Shown here: positions 1 to 6,351 of the stretch, in pieces
Position numbering within the stretch: the first letter of the stretch is position 1
How the letters are laid out: each line of letters begins with the position of its first letter
From: Jeotgalicoccus sp052093725
Lineage (GTDB): Bacteria > Bacillota > Bacilli > Staphylococcales > Salinicoccaceae
Length of the DNA: 15,007 nt
Direction of reading: 5' to 3'
Assembly: GCA_052093725.1 (NCBI GenBank)
Contig: JBQDHL010000034.1
Location: 1-15,007 of the forward strand
Program-made: the position numbers and the translations under genes
The notes under the pieces: model-generated
Told to the model about the DNA's origin: nothing
Databases searched by the model: none
The model's input: only the letters and a program-made list of their open reading frames with translations

Positions 1-201
1 TTCAGATTTAAGTGTAGGCGGTTTTGTTTCACCCTCGATGATCTGACGGTTCCATTCAGTCTCGTCATTGAATGTAATCTCTTCTCCATCAGCTGTTTGA
101 GCCAGTAAATCTTCTATTTTGATTTTACGGTCATCGAATATCCAAGTCGATGGATCCAGAGTAATTTGGTATCGAACATTTCCAGTAAGTTGAATTATCA
201 T
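1..201 (-). CDS. conserved hypothetical protein, N-terminal 67 residues (3' end outside window)
   Basis: Open reading frame running off the left edge. I translated it by hand: it starts with ATG at 199-201, begins MIIQLTGNVRYQITLDPSTW, and has 67 codons with no stop. An SD-like AAAGGGAGCG lies just upstream on the minus strand, at about 209-218, which supports this start. The visible part is hydrophilic, with an early IFDDRKI motif and no signal peptide or membrane segment. I do not recognise a characterised family. Proteins with a similar start next to ylaN in staphylococci are sometimes labelled peptidyl-prolyl isomerase in databases, but that is a memory-level association and nothing seen here supports the activity. 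It is divergent from ylaN. Confidence 0.75.
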   Translation of the reverse strand, partial: MIIQLTGNVRYQITLDPSTWIFDDRKIKIEDLLAQTADGEEITFNDETEWNRQIIEGETKPPTLKSE

Positions 202-225
202 TAATATCGCTCCCTTTGATTAGAA

Positions 226-254
226 ATTATAGCAAAGTTTACGATGAAATTATA
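226..254 (-). promoter_or_regulatory. candidate promoter(s) of the leftmost minus-strand gene
   Basis: Two TATAAT hexamers occur on the minus strand. One at 226-231 is preceded by TG one base upstream (TGCTATAAT, an extended -10). The other is at 249-254. The first would give a very short leader before the ATG at 201. Neither has a convincing -35 at ideal spacing, so this is tentative. Confidence 0.35.
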
Positions 255-297
255 CAATAGATAAGGAAAAGTTAAGTATTATGTCTTTGGATGTCAC

Positions 298-326
298 TTG
301 CTTTTTTATGACTGTTGAGATAAAAT
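298..326 (+). promoter_or_regulatory. SigA-type promoter of ylaN
   Basis: TTGCTT at 298-303, a 17-base spacer, then TAAAAT at 321-326. The GAGGGGGG Shine-Dalgarno at 343-350 and the GTG start at 357 follow at sensible distances. It is the only good plus-strand promoter between the divergent gene and ylaN. Confidence 0.6.
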
Positions 327-356
327 TTTATGAAGAGTAAATGAGGGGGGAACCGC

Positions 357-647
357 GTGTCTGCTGAAAAACAATTGAGTAAAATTGCTTATGACCAATT
401 AGACAAAGACGCCGATAGAATTCTCCAACTAATCGAAGTTCAAATGGAAAATTTAACGATGCCCCAGTGTCCTGTGTTTGAAGAAGTATTGGATACACAA
501 ATGTTCGGCTTATCGAAAGAAATAAATTTTGCAGTGAGACTTGGCTTAGTTGACGCACAAGACGGCCGTGCTATTCTGGATCATCTTGAAGTTGAAGTAT
601 CCAAAGTACACGAAGCATATATGGAAAAAGAAAAGAATCGAGTCTAA
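357..647 (+). CDS. ylaN: YlaN family protein (iron/Fur-linked small protein)
   Basis: Small soluble protein of 96 residues, close to the roughly 91 residues of B. subtilis YlaN. The family core is plain: LTMPQCPVFEEVLDTQMFGL followed by SKEINFAVRLGLVD, in an otherwise helical, acidic protein without membrane segments. YlaN is essential in B. subtilis under standard conditions; later work in B. subtilis and S. aureus links it to iron and to antagonism of the Fur repressor (family knowledge, not visible here). The start is GTG at 357, chosen because a strong GAGGGGGG Shine-Dalgarno sits seven bases upstream. The gene lies directly before ftsW, as in Bacillus and Staphylococcus. A terminator-like hairpin begins inside its stop codon region, so ftsW transcription from the ylaN promoter may be partial. 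Confidence 0.93.
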   Translation: MSAEKQLSKIAYDQLDKDADRILQLIEVQMENLTMPQCPVFEEVLDTQMFGLSKEINFAVRLGLVDAQDGRAILDHLEVEVSKVHEAYMEKEKNRV

Positions 648-670
648 AGAATATTTCTTTAGACTTTTTT
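642..670 (+). terminator. intrinsic terminator between ylaN and ftsW
   Basis: A perfect 10-bp stem, GTCTAAAGAA (642-651) with TTCTTTAGAC (655-664), has a 3-base loop and is followed by six T. The stem includes the ylaN stop codon at 645-647. It is AT-rich and the T run is short, so read-through into ftsW (start 687) is plausible; it may act as an attenuator. Confidence 0.65.
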
Positions 671-686
671 AAATGAGGGAACAGCT

Positions 687-1868
687 GTGCAATTTATAAA
701 AAATTTCTTCAACTATGTAAAATCGTATTCCAAATACGTAGACTTTTTAATATTGATCGCGTACGTTGCACTGTCACTCATTGGTCTTGTTATGGTTTAC
801 AGTGCGAGTATGGTGCCGGCACAGATGAACGAAGGAAACTCTGAACATTACTATATAAGGCACCTGATGTTTATAGCTCTCGGATTCAGTCTCGTCTTTT
901 TTATGACGTATTTTATGAGCGGTAACTTTTTCAAAATGAAGGGTATACAGCTCTTAATGCTCGGCGGGATTGTAATACTGCTATTGATTACTATGTTTTT
1001 CGGAACAGAAGTGAACGGGCAGCGTAACTGGATCAGTTTTGGTGCTTTCGGGCTGCAATCATCGGAATTCTTTAAGGTTGTTGCGATTTTATATCTGGCT
1101 TACATATATTCAAGGCGTGAAAGACGGATCAGCAACGACGATTATTCGAGTATATTTCCGCTGGTTTTTATCCTGGTGATTTCAGGTCTCGTGCTGATAA
1201 ATGACATGGGTACGTGGATGGTCATTGCCGCGATTATACTCAGTATGTTTTTATATGTCAGAATTCCGTTTAAAATACTCGGCTGGTCTGCATTACTCGG
1301 GACACTTGCAATGGGTATGGTAGCGGGAATTACGTATCTTGTAAAAGGCTCTGTACTGTCTGCGTATCAGATGCACCGGATCGAAACGTTCTTTCATCCT
1401 TTCAACGACCCGATGGGAACGGGATATCAGCTGACCAATTCACTGATAGCTATATCGCACGGCGGACTGTTCGGTACTGGTATAGGCAATGGTATTATCA
1501 AACTGGGTTATCTGCCTGAGCCGCATACAGACTTTATTATGGCGGTAATTGCGGAAGAACTCGGCTTAATAGGCGTGTTGTTAATCGTTGTGCTGTACTT
1601 GATTATTATTGTTAAGGCTTTAACATATGCACACCGTTCAACAGATACATTTTACAGAATTGTATGTATCGGAGTGGCAATGTATATCACGATGCAGGTA
1701 TTTATAAACGTTGGCGGGATATCTAAAATTATTCCTCTGGCAGGTGTGCCTCTGCCGCTTTTAAGTTATGGTGGTTCATCGTTTCTCAGCGTATCGATTG
1801 CAATCGGCCTGCTTATAATTGCAGGGAAGCATGTGAAACAGAAAGAAATTGAAATTAAAAGTAAATGA
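687..1868 (+). CDS. ftsW: FtsW, septal peptidoglycan glycosyltransferase (SEDS family)
   Basis: Polytopic membrane protein of 393 residues, the usual FtsW length, with about ten hydrophobic segments. SEDS proteins polymerise lipid II into glycan strands at the division septum together with a class B penicillin-binding protein. Family marks visible: NGQRNWISF at 110-118, the loop PEPHTDF at 277-283 whose Asp282 matches the catalytic aspartate of the family, IAEELGLIG at 288-296, and GVPLPLLSYGGSS at 353-365. The last motif is shared by FtsW and RodA; FtsW is preferred because ylaN is adjacent, as in Bacillus and Staphylococcus. The start is GTG at 687, six bases after GAGGGA. A strong bidirectional terminator follows the TGA stop. 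In related genomes pycA normally comes next; here a minus-strand CDF transporter does. Confidence 0.93.
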   Translation: MQFIKNFFNYVKSYSKYVDFLILIAYVALSLIGLVMVYSASMVPAQMNEGNSEHYYIRHLMFIALGFSLVFFMTYFMSGNFFKMKGIQLLMLGGIVILLLITMFFGTEVNGQRNWISFGAFGLQSSEFFKVVAILYLAYIYSRRERRISNDDYSSIFPLVFILVISGLVLINDMGTWMVIAAIILSMFLYVRIPFKILGWSALLGTLAMGMVAGITYLVKGSVLSAYQMHRIETFFHPFNDPMGTGYQLTNSLIAISHGGLFGTGIGNGIIKLGYLPEPHTDFIMAVIAEELGLIGVLLIVVLYLIIIVKALTYAHRSTDTFYRIVCIGVAMYITMQVFINVGGISKIIPLAGVPLPLLSYGGSSFLSVSIAIGLLIIAGKHVKQKEIEIKSK

Positions 1869-1872
1869 TAAT

Positions 1873-1906
1873 AAAACCTCCGGAAATAAATTTCCGGAGG
1901 TTTTTC
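1873..1906. terminator. bidirectional intrinsic terminator (ftsW / CDF transporter)
   Basis: A perfect 14-bp stem, AAAACCTCCGGAAA (1873-1886) and its complement at 1891-1904, has loop TAAA and T-rich flanks on both strands. It lies between two convergent genes and can serve both. Confidence 0.88.
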
Positions 1907-1917
1907 TTTGAGAATTA

Positions 1918-2919
1918 TTAGTTTTTTCCTGATTTATTGTCCAGCTGAGATTGTGTTTCAGGCCATGAACGTCGGCCGTCATCAACTTCGAATTCTATGT
2001 TAATATCAGCGATGTGGCTTTGTTTCATTATAAGTGCCTCGATATCATCACGCAATTCGTTAGTATATTGAACAGTTAAATCCGGTGCGATTTCTGCGAC
2101 AACCTCAACGTGGAGATCGTCACCTTCTTTTAACACGATGAGTTTCTGTATATCTTTAATGTCATCATTTCTTAAAATAATTTGTGAAATGCGCTGTTCC
2201 ATATGAGGGTCGCTTTCTCCAAGAACACCTGCCGCATTTTCCATAAATACTTTGTAAACGATATAGAACATCATAAGCCCGATAATCACAGAAACGATAC
2301 CTTCGGACTGTGCCAGACCTGTAAAACGGCCAATTAATATACCTATAATAGCAAGCAGTGCACCAGCTGTAGCAACAGAATCTTCTAAAAATACAAGCTT
2401 AGTCGCAGGCTTTGCCCGGTTCATATGCTTGTAACTCAAAGTCAGAGGTTTTATGCCGTCAAATGGCTGTTCAGCCTGTTGCAGTAGCTCTTTACCAGCT
2501 TTGTACAGTACAAAACCTTCAAGGATAACTGCAATTGCAAGTACGCCAATGTTAATCAGGAGCATTGTAGTGTCGGTTTCTGTCGGCAGCGGTTCGATGA
2601 TATGGTGAATACCTTCTCTGATAGTTTCGTAGGAAAGTATCGCGACAATAATTATCGCAAACAGACAGACGAGATTGACGAGCCTGCCGAAACCGAATGG
2701 GAATCGTTTAGTTGGAGCTTTTTTAGCAAGACTCGATCCGGTAAATACAAAAAGCTGGTTAATAGCATCACCGAGAGAGTGCATCATTTCGGCAAACATA
2801 GCGACGTTTGCTGTAAATAGAAAGGCGAGGCCTTTAAGACCGGCAAGAATAAAGTTTACAATTGCTGCAGTCAGTGCAGACATACTGCCTTTTTTAAGCA
2901 GTGCAAATATTTCTTTCAA
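1918..2919 (-). CDS. cation diffusion facilitator transporter, ZnT9-like subgroup
   Basis: Membrane metal-ion/proton antiporter of 333 residues. It shows a typical CDF layout: about six transmembrane segments up to residue ~225, then a soluble ferredoxin-like domain (about 240-313). The second membrane helix carries HSLGDAINQ (His47, Asp51), followed by RFPFGFGR (72-79). The fifth carries LEDSVATAG (Glu179, Asp180). This HSLxD plus LEDS pattern resembles the SLC30A9/ZnT9-like branch rather than the Zn/Fe exporters of the YiiP type, so the substrate cannot be read from sequence (Zn and Mn are both possible). The start is TTG at 2917-2919, backed by AGGAGAGG seven bases upstream; an ATG 12 codons later lacks such a site. 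It is convergent with ftsW and downstream of ctaA on the same strand, separated by a terminator, so probably its own unit. Confidence 0.85.
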   Translation of the reverse strand: MKEIFALLKKGSMSALTAAIVNFILAGLKGLAFLFTANVAMFAEMMHSLGDAINQLFVFTGSSLAKKAPTKRFPFGFGRLVNLVCLFAIIIVAILSYETIREGIHHIIEPLPTETDTTMLLINIGVLAIAVILEGFVLYKAGKELLQQAEQPFDGIKPLTLSYKHMNRAKPATKLVFLEDSVATAGALLAIIGILIGRFTGLAQSEGIVSVIIGLMMFYIVYKVFMENAAGVLGESDPHMEQRISQIILRNDDIKDIQKLIVLKEGDDLHVEVVAEIAPDLTVQYTNELRDDIEALIMKQSHIADINIEFEVDDGRRSWPETQSQLDNKSGKN

Positions 2920-2960
2920 TGTATAACCTCTCCTTAGTAAAAAAATAAGAACTTATGATA

Positions 2961-2990
2961 GTTATACCCGAAATCTGCTGCCATATGTAA
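2961..2990 (-). promoter_or_regulatory. candidate promoter of the CDF transporter gene
   Basis: On the minus strand TTACAT (2985-2990), an 18-base spacer and TATAAC (2961-2966) precede the AGGAGAGG site and the TTG start at 2919. A small palindrome, ATAAG-AA-CTTAT (2945-2956), lies just downstream of the -10 where an operator could sit. It is only 12 bp and AT-rich, so it may be chance. Confidence 0.4.
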
Positions 2991-2992
2991 AA

Positions 2993-3035
2993 TTTTTAAA
3001 AAAATCCCGTCAATCATTCCGATTGACGGGATTTT
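2993..3035 (-). terminator. intrinsic terminator of ctaA
   Basis: A perfect 15-bp stem, AAAATCCCGTCAATC (3001-3015) and its complement (3021-3035), with a 5-base loop. On the minus strand it is followed by a run of seven T. It lies 11 bases beyond the ctaA stop and separates ctaA from the CDF gene. Confidence 0.88.
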
Positions 3036-3046
3036 ATATGCTTGCT

Positions 3047-3946
3047 TTAGTCTTTATTTCTCGACAGCAGCATGATGAAATAACAGAGTAGTCCAAACAG
3101 CAATGTAATAAACAATGCGTGGAACAATGCAACGAAAATATTTACCTGTGTAAATACTGCGAGCATTCCTGTTACAACTTGCATCATCAGCAGCATAAAT
3201 GCAATAATCCATCCATTTTTAATAGTTGGAGAATTACTGTAGTTACGCAGCACATGGATAAGGATTAACAGCATCCATATAGCTAATATGCCAACTAAGA
3301 ACCTGTGTCCCATCTGAACAGCTTGATAAAAGTTACCCGGGAGTATTTCTCCTGGCATACAGTGCGGCCATTCAGTACATGCTAGTGAAGAGTCGGTATG
3401 TCTCACTAAAGCTCCGCTGTAAATAACAAAATATATGTAGATGGTAAGTAATATCGTGTTATATCTTAAAAATGGACTGACATAAATTTTACGTTCATGC
3501 ACTCCGTGAGAAACTTCAAAAATAAGTAGTGTCAGCAGCAATACTGCTGCAAAACAAATTAATGAGATACCGAAATGAGCTGCAAGTACAAAGTCGCCTT
3601 CCCAAATACCTATTACAGCCGCTGCACCAATCAATGACTGGATCAGAATAAAGCTGAGTGACAGATAAATAAGGAATTTAGCTTCCCGGACATGCCCGAT
3701 CTGTTTCCATGCCATATATCCTAATAATAATAGGAAGATAATAGCAATGCCTGAAACTCCACGGTGTGCGAGTTCGATAATTGTGTCAAGCGGCCAGTCT
3801 TTTGGAATAAGCTGTCCATGACAAAGCGGCCAGGTTTCCCCGCAACCGTCTTCAGAACCTGTTTTTGTAACAAGTGCTCCACCGATCTGTACAAAGACCA
3901 TGATCAATGTCGTAACAATCGCTACAATCTTTAAATTTCTATACAA
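3047..3946 (-). CDS. ctaA: CtaA, heme A synthase
   Basis: Integral membrane enzyme oxidising the C8 methyl group of heme O to the formyl group of heme A, the cofactor of aa3-type oxidases. About eight transmembrane segments form two pseudo-repeats. Visible marks of the Firmicute type: a cysteine pair in the first outer loop (Cys35, Cys42), Glu58 and His61 (ELAHR), His124 (AAHFG), a second cysteine pair (Cys190, Cys196), His214 (MGHR) and His276 (LFHALF). The second cysteine pair is present as in B. subtilis. I place the start at TTG 3944-3946: GAGGTG lies six bases upstream and the resulting MYRNLK start aligns with known CtaA N-termini. A longer frame from TTG at 3964 would have this Shine-Dalgarno inside it. 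Length is then 299 residues. It is divergent from ctaB, as in Bacillus. Confidence 0.93.
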   Translation of the reverse strand: MYRNLKIVAIVTTLIMVFVQIGGALVTKTGSEDGCGETWPLCHGQLIPKDWPLDTIIELAHRGVSGIAIIFLLLLGYMAWKQIGHVREAKFLIYLSLSFILIQSLIGAAAVIGIWEGDFVLAAHFGISLICFAAVLLLTLLIFEVSHGVHERKIYVSPFLRYNTILLTIYIYFVIYSGALVRHTDSSLACTEWPHCMPGEILPGNFYQAVQMGHRFLVGILAIWMLLILIHVLRNYSNSPTIKNGWIIAFMLLMMQVVTGMLAVFTQVNIFVALFHALFITLLFGLLCYFIMLLSRNKD

Positions 3947-3993
3947 ATGCAACACCTCAAACAATCGCGTTTCTGTTCGCTATACAAATAATA

Positions 3994-4022
3994 AATATAT
4001 ATTAGAATATCATTCTTTGCAA
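3994..4022 (-). promoter_or_regulatory. promoter of ctaA
   Basis: On the minus strand TTGCAA (4017-4022), a 17-base spacer, then TATATT (3994-3999), giving a leader of about 40 bases before the TTG start at 3946. The -35 hexamer is part of a perfect palindrome (4015-4031). Confidence 0.6.
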
Positions 4023-4031
4023 TGTGCAAAG
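4015..4031. promoter_or_regulatory. 17-bp perfect palindrome, candidate operator over the ctaA -35 box
   Basis: CTTTGCA-ATG-TGCAAAG is a 7-3-7 inverted repeat centred at 4023. It covers the predicted ctaA -35 and ends 14 bases upstream of the predicted ctaB -35 (4045). A dimeric regulator bound here could affect both divergent genes. It does not match the consensus I know for Rex, Fur, PerR, CcpA or the ResD/SrrA TTTGTGAA-type site. The symmetry is seen; the role is inferred. Confidence 0.45.
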
Positions 4032-4044
4032 TTTTGAATAGCTC

Positions 4045-4072
4045 TTAACAATTTATAAAACTATGGTAAAAT
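4045..4072 (+). promoter_or_regulatory. candidate promoter of ctaB and the caa3 operon
   Basis: TTAACA at 4045-4050, a 16-base spacer and TAAAAT at 4067-4072. It would produce a leader of about 185 bases before ctaB. A weaker alternative with a short leader is GTAACA (4172-4177), 17 bases, TATAGA (4195-4200). Confidence 0.5.
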
Positions 4073-4079
4073 TAACTAG

Positions 4080-4264
4080 TGTAGAGATTCATACCATACT
4101 CTTTTGAGTATAAAGCAGAACCCGTATCATAATGAGGCATATTGATGAATAATTCATGAACAATGCAAAAAGTAACAATTTTATTTCAAATATGTATAGA
4201 AAATGTGACCGGGATAATCTATTATTAAAGGTAAATGTGTTTGTTTATGAAAGGGGGCGTATAG
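4080..4264 (+). other. long untranslated leader of ctaB with small hairpins
   Basis: No open reading frame of note lies here. Visible structure: a perfect hairpin ATACTC-TTTT-GAGTAT (4096-4111); a 13-base palindrome ATGAAT-A-ATTCAT (4145-4157); and an AT-rich near-palindrome ATAAT-CT-ATTAT (4215-4226). The leader ends in a strong AAAGGGGGCG Shine-Dalgarno (4250-4259), five bases before the ATG. No hairpin is followed by a T run, so there is no classical attenuator, and I recognise no riboswitch or T-box core. The divergent ctaA/ctaB gap in B. subtilis is a ResD target; I see no clean match to that site here. Confidence 0.35.
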
Positions 4265-5185
4265 ATGCACAGTGATGTATATCAGCAAGAGGTACATCAA
4301 ACAGCACGCAGCAAAAAACTGAAAGCAGTTAAAACACTCATCAAGGATGGCATAATTAAAGCGAACTTAATACCTGCATTCGCAGCTGGTTTTCTTGCTG
4401 TTATGTATTATAACATTTCATTTTTCGAAGCGATTCCTGTCATGCTGTTGATGCTGTTAGGTACTACATTAGTCATCGGAGGCGTTTGTGCCCTTAATAA
4501 TTTCTATGACAGAGATATTGACCGGCTGATGAAGTCGAAACAAGAAAGACCGAGTATTGACGGAACGTATTCAGGCAAAGAAATTCTTACAATTGGATTT
4601 TCGATGTTTGGAGTCGGTCTGGCAATGTTGTTTTTAATCAACACGACTGTCGGAGTTCTAGGGTTAACCGCAGCGTTTGGTTATGCAGTTGTATATTCGA
4701 TTTTTGCCAAACGACATCTTGTCTCAAACACAATTATAGGAGCAATTCCTGGAGCGATGCCTCCGCTAATAGGCTGGGCAGTATTTGAGCCTAATCTACA
4801 TATGTTAGCGTGGTCGATGTTTATCGTAATGTTCATATGGCAAATGCCTCATTTCTATGCACTTGCCATCAGACGAAGTGATGAATATAAAGCAGCAGGT
4901 ATTCCGATGCTTCCATCCGTGAAGGGAAATGTTCGCACTAGAAACTCCATTATTTTTTGGGTGGCACTTCTTTTGTTCACACCACTTATGATGTTTGAAC
5001 TTGGTATGTGGTTTGTTGTACTGACTACCGTGCTTAACGTTATCTGGTTTTATTTAGGTGTTAACCAGTTCAAACGGATTACAGACTATAATCGCTATGC
5101 CGGGCGAATATTTGTCTTTTCACTTAACTACGTCGTGATATTTTTCGTCATGATTATCGTAGCCGGCTTACTTGTGAATATTTAA
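4265..5185 (+). CDS. ctaB: CtaB, protoheme IX farnesyltransferase (heme O synthase)
   Basis: UbiA-type prenyltransferase transferring a farnesyl group from farnesyl diphosphate to heme B, giving heme O, the substrate of CtaA. It has 306 residues, the normal length, with about nine membrane segments. The first aspartate-rich motif is clear, NNFYDRDIDRLM (78-89, with Asn78, Asp82 and Asp86 in the NxxxDxxxD pattern), followed by GAMPPLIGW (163-171), WQMPHFYALA (192-201) and the second motif DEYKAAGIPMLP (206-217). The start is ATG at 4265, five bases after AAAGGGGGCG. The first 30 residues are a polar, basic cytoplasmic tail. It is followed 30 bases later by ctaC with its own Shine-Dalgarno and no terminator, so it probably heads the ctaBCDEF transcript. 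It is divergent from ctaA. Confidence 0.94.
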   Translation: MHSDVYQQEVHQTARSKKLKAVKTLIKDGIIKANLIPAFAAGFLAVMYYNISFFEAIPVMLLMLLGTTLVIGGVCALNNFYDRDIDRLMKSKQERPSIDGTYSGKEILTIGFSMFGVGLAMLFLINTTVGVLGLTAAFGYAVVYSIFAKRHLVSNTIIGAIPGAMPPLIGWAVFEPNLHMLAWSMFIVMFIWQMPHFYALAIRRSDEYKAAGIPMLPSVKGNVRTRNSIIFWVALLLFTPLMMFELGMWFVVLTTVLNVIWFYLGVNQFKRITDYNRYAGRIFVFSLNYVVIFFVMIIVAGLLVNI

Positions 5186-5215
5186 AAAGTAAATGAATGA
5201 AAGAGGGGTCTAACA

Positions 5216-6349
5216 ATGAATTTAAGTTTTCTTAAAGGTAAGGCACTATTATTAGTTTCTGCTCTTACTCTTTTCCTTGCCGGTTGTGGTACTAATCAAT
5301 TAAGTACCTTAAAACCTGCTGGTGAAGTCGGACAAGAACAGTTCAACTTAATGGTACTATCAATCATTATTATGCTGCTTGTTATTGCAGTAGTTACTGT
5401 ATTGTTCACTGTCGCAGTTATGAAGAGCCGCAGAAGTAAAAAAGGTGAGGATTTCGAACCAACTGATGTTGCAGGAAACCACACACTTGAGATTATCTGG
5501 ACATCTATTCCGATCCTGCTGCTTATCGTTTTATCTGTTCCAACAGTATATTACGTATTTAAACAAGCAGATACTGAAGCTATGACAGATGCTGACGGCA
5601 ATGTAAACGCTGAAGAAACAGTAATCAACGTCAGAGCATACCAGTACTGGTGGGAATTCGAATATCCTAACGAAGAAGTAGTAACAGCTCAGGAACTTGT
5701 TGTACCTACTGATCAAAAAGTTTATTTCAACTTGCAGGGTACAGATGTAAAACACTCATTCTGGGTACCAGCTGCAGGTGGTAAAATGGATACTAACATC
5801 GATGGAATTAACAGCTTCTACTTAGTATTCGACGACGAGGCATCTCAGGAAGCAGACCGTTTATTCTACGGTAAATGTGCTGAGCTTTGCGGACCGTCAC
5901 ACGCATTAATGGACTTTAAAGTTAAAGCATTACCTGAAGAAGAATACGATCAGTGGCTTGCAGATATGAAGACAGTTGAAGAACCTATACAGGCTTCATC
6001 TGAAGATGCACAGCGCGGAGAAGAAATCTTTAATAACTCATGTATGGGTTGTCACGCAGCTACACCGACAAGCCCGGGTGCTATGGGTCCTAACTTAACT
6101 AACTTTGGTGACCGTGACTTAATCGCTGGATTCTTAGAACATGATCAGGAAAACCTTGAAGCATGGATTAAAGACCCGGAGTCATTTAAACCAGGTAACA
6201 AAATGTCAGGCGCTTACGAATTAACTGACGATGAAATTCAAGCAGTAGCTTCATACTTAATGGAACTTAAAGTTGAAGAAGGTTCAGGCGATGTATCGCA
6301 ATTAAGAGAACCTGCTGCAGAAGAAGAGTCAGAAGAGGGAGGTAACTAG
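5216..6349 (+). CDS. ctaC: CtaC, cytochrome c oxidase subunit II with fused cytochrome c (caa3 type)
   Basis: Electron entry subunit of caa3 oxidase, 377 residues. N-terminal lipoprotein signal with lipobox LAGC (modified Cys24), two transmembrane helices (about 45-69 and 92-115), then an outer cupredoxin domain carrying the CuA ligands His180, Cys221, Cys225, His229 and Met232 (CAELCGPSHALM). A C-terminal cytochrome c domain follows, with CMGCH (Cys276, Cys279, His280) and Met330 (NKMSG) as the likely heme ligands. The fused heme c domain defines the caa3 type and excludes a quinol oxidase subunit II (QoxA), which lacks CuA and heme c. The last 15 or so residues form an acidic tail (EEESEEGG); its codons also supply the Shine-Dalgarno of ctaD, which starts two bases after the stop. 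Confidence 0.96.
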   Translation: MNLSFLKGKALLLVSALTLFLAGCGTNQLSTLKPAGEVGQEQFNLMVLSIIIMLLVIAVVTVLFTVAVMKSRRSKKGEDFEPTDVAGNHTLEIIWTSIPILLLIVLSVPTVYYVFKQADTEAMTDADGNVNAEETVINVRAYQYWWEFEYPNEEVVTAQELVVPTDQKVYFNLQGTDVKHSFWVPAAGGKMDTNIDGINSFYLVFDDEASQEADRLFYGKCAELCGPSHALMDFKVKALPEEEYDQWLADMKTVEEPIQASSEDAQRGEEIFNNSCMGCHAATPTSPGAMGPNLTNFGDRDLIAGFLEHDQENLEAWIKDPESFKPGNKMSGAYELTDDEIQAVASYLMELKVEEGSGDVSQLREPAAEEESEEGGN

Positions 6350-6351
6350 CA

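Noticed and set aside
2602..2926. Two plus-strand frames antisense to the CDF gene
   Set aside because: They overlap each other in different frames and lie within the 5' half of a clear transporter gene; no ribosome binding signal.
4144..4163. Possible Rex or FNR site in the ctaB leader
   Set aside because: The palindrome ATGAAT-A-ATTCAT lacks the TTGTGA...TCACAA or TTGAT...ATCAA half sites.
4211..4230. Possible Fur/PerR-like box (ATAAT-CT-ATTAT) before ctaB
   Set aside because: Spacing is 2 rather than 1 between half sites and outer bases do not match; in AT-rich DNA this is expected by chance.
5531..5755. Minus-strand open frame inside ctaC
   Set aside because: Lies wholly within the CuA domain coding region on the other strand, no ribosome binding site, no recognisable protein.
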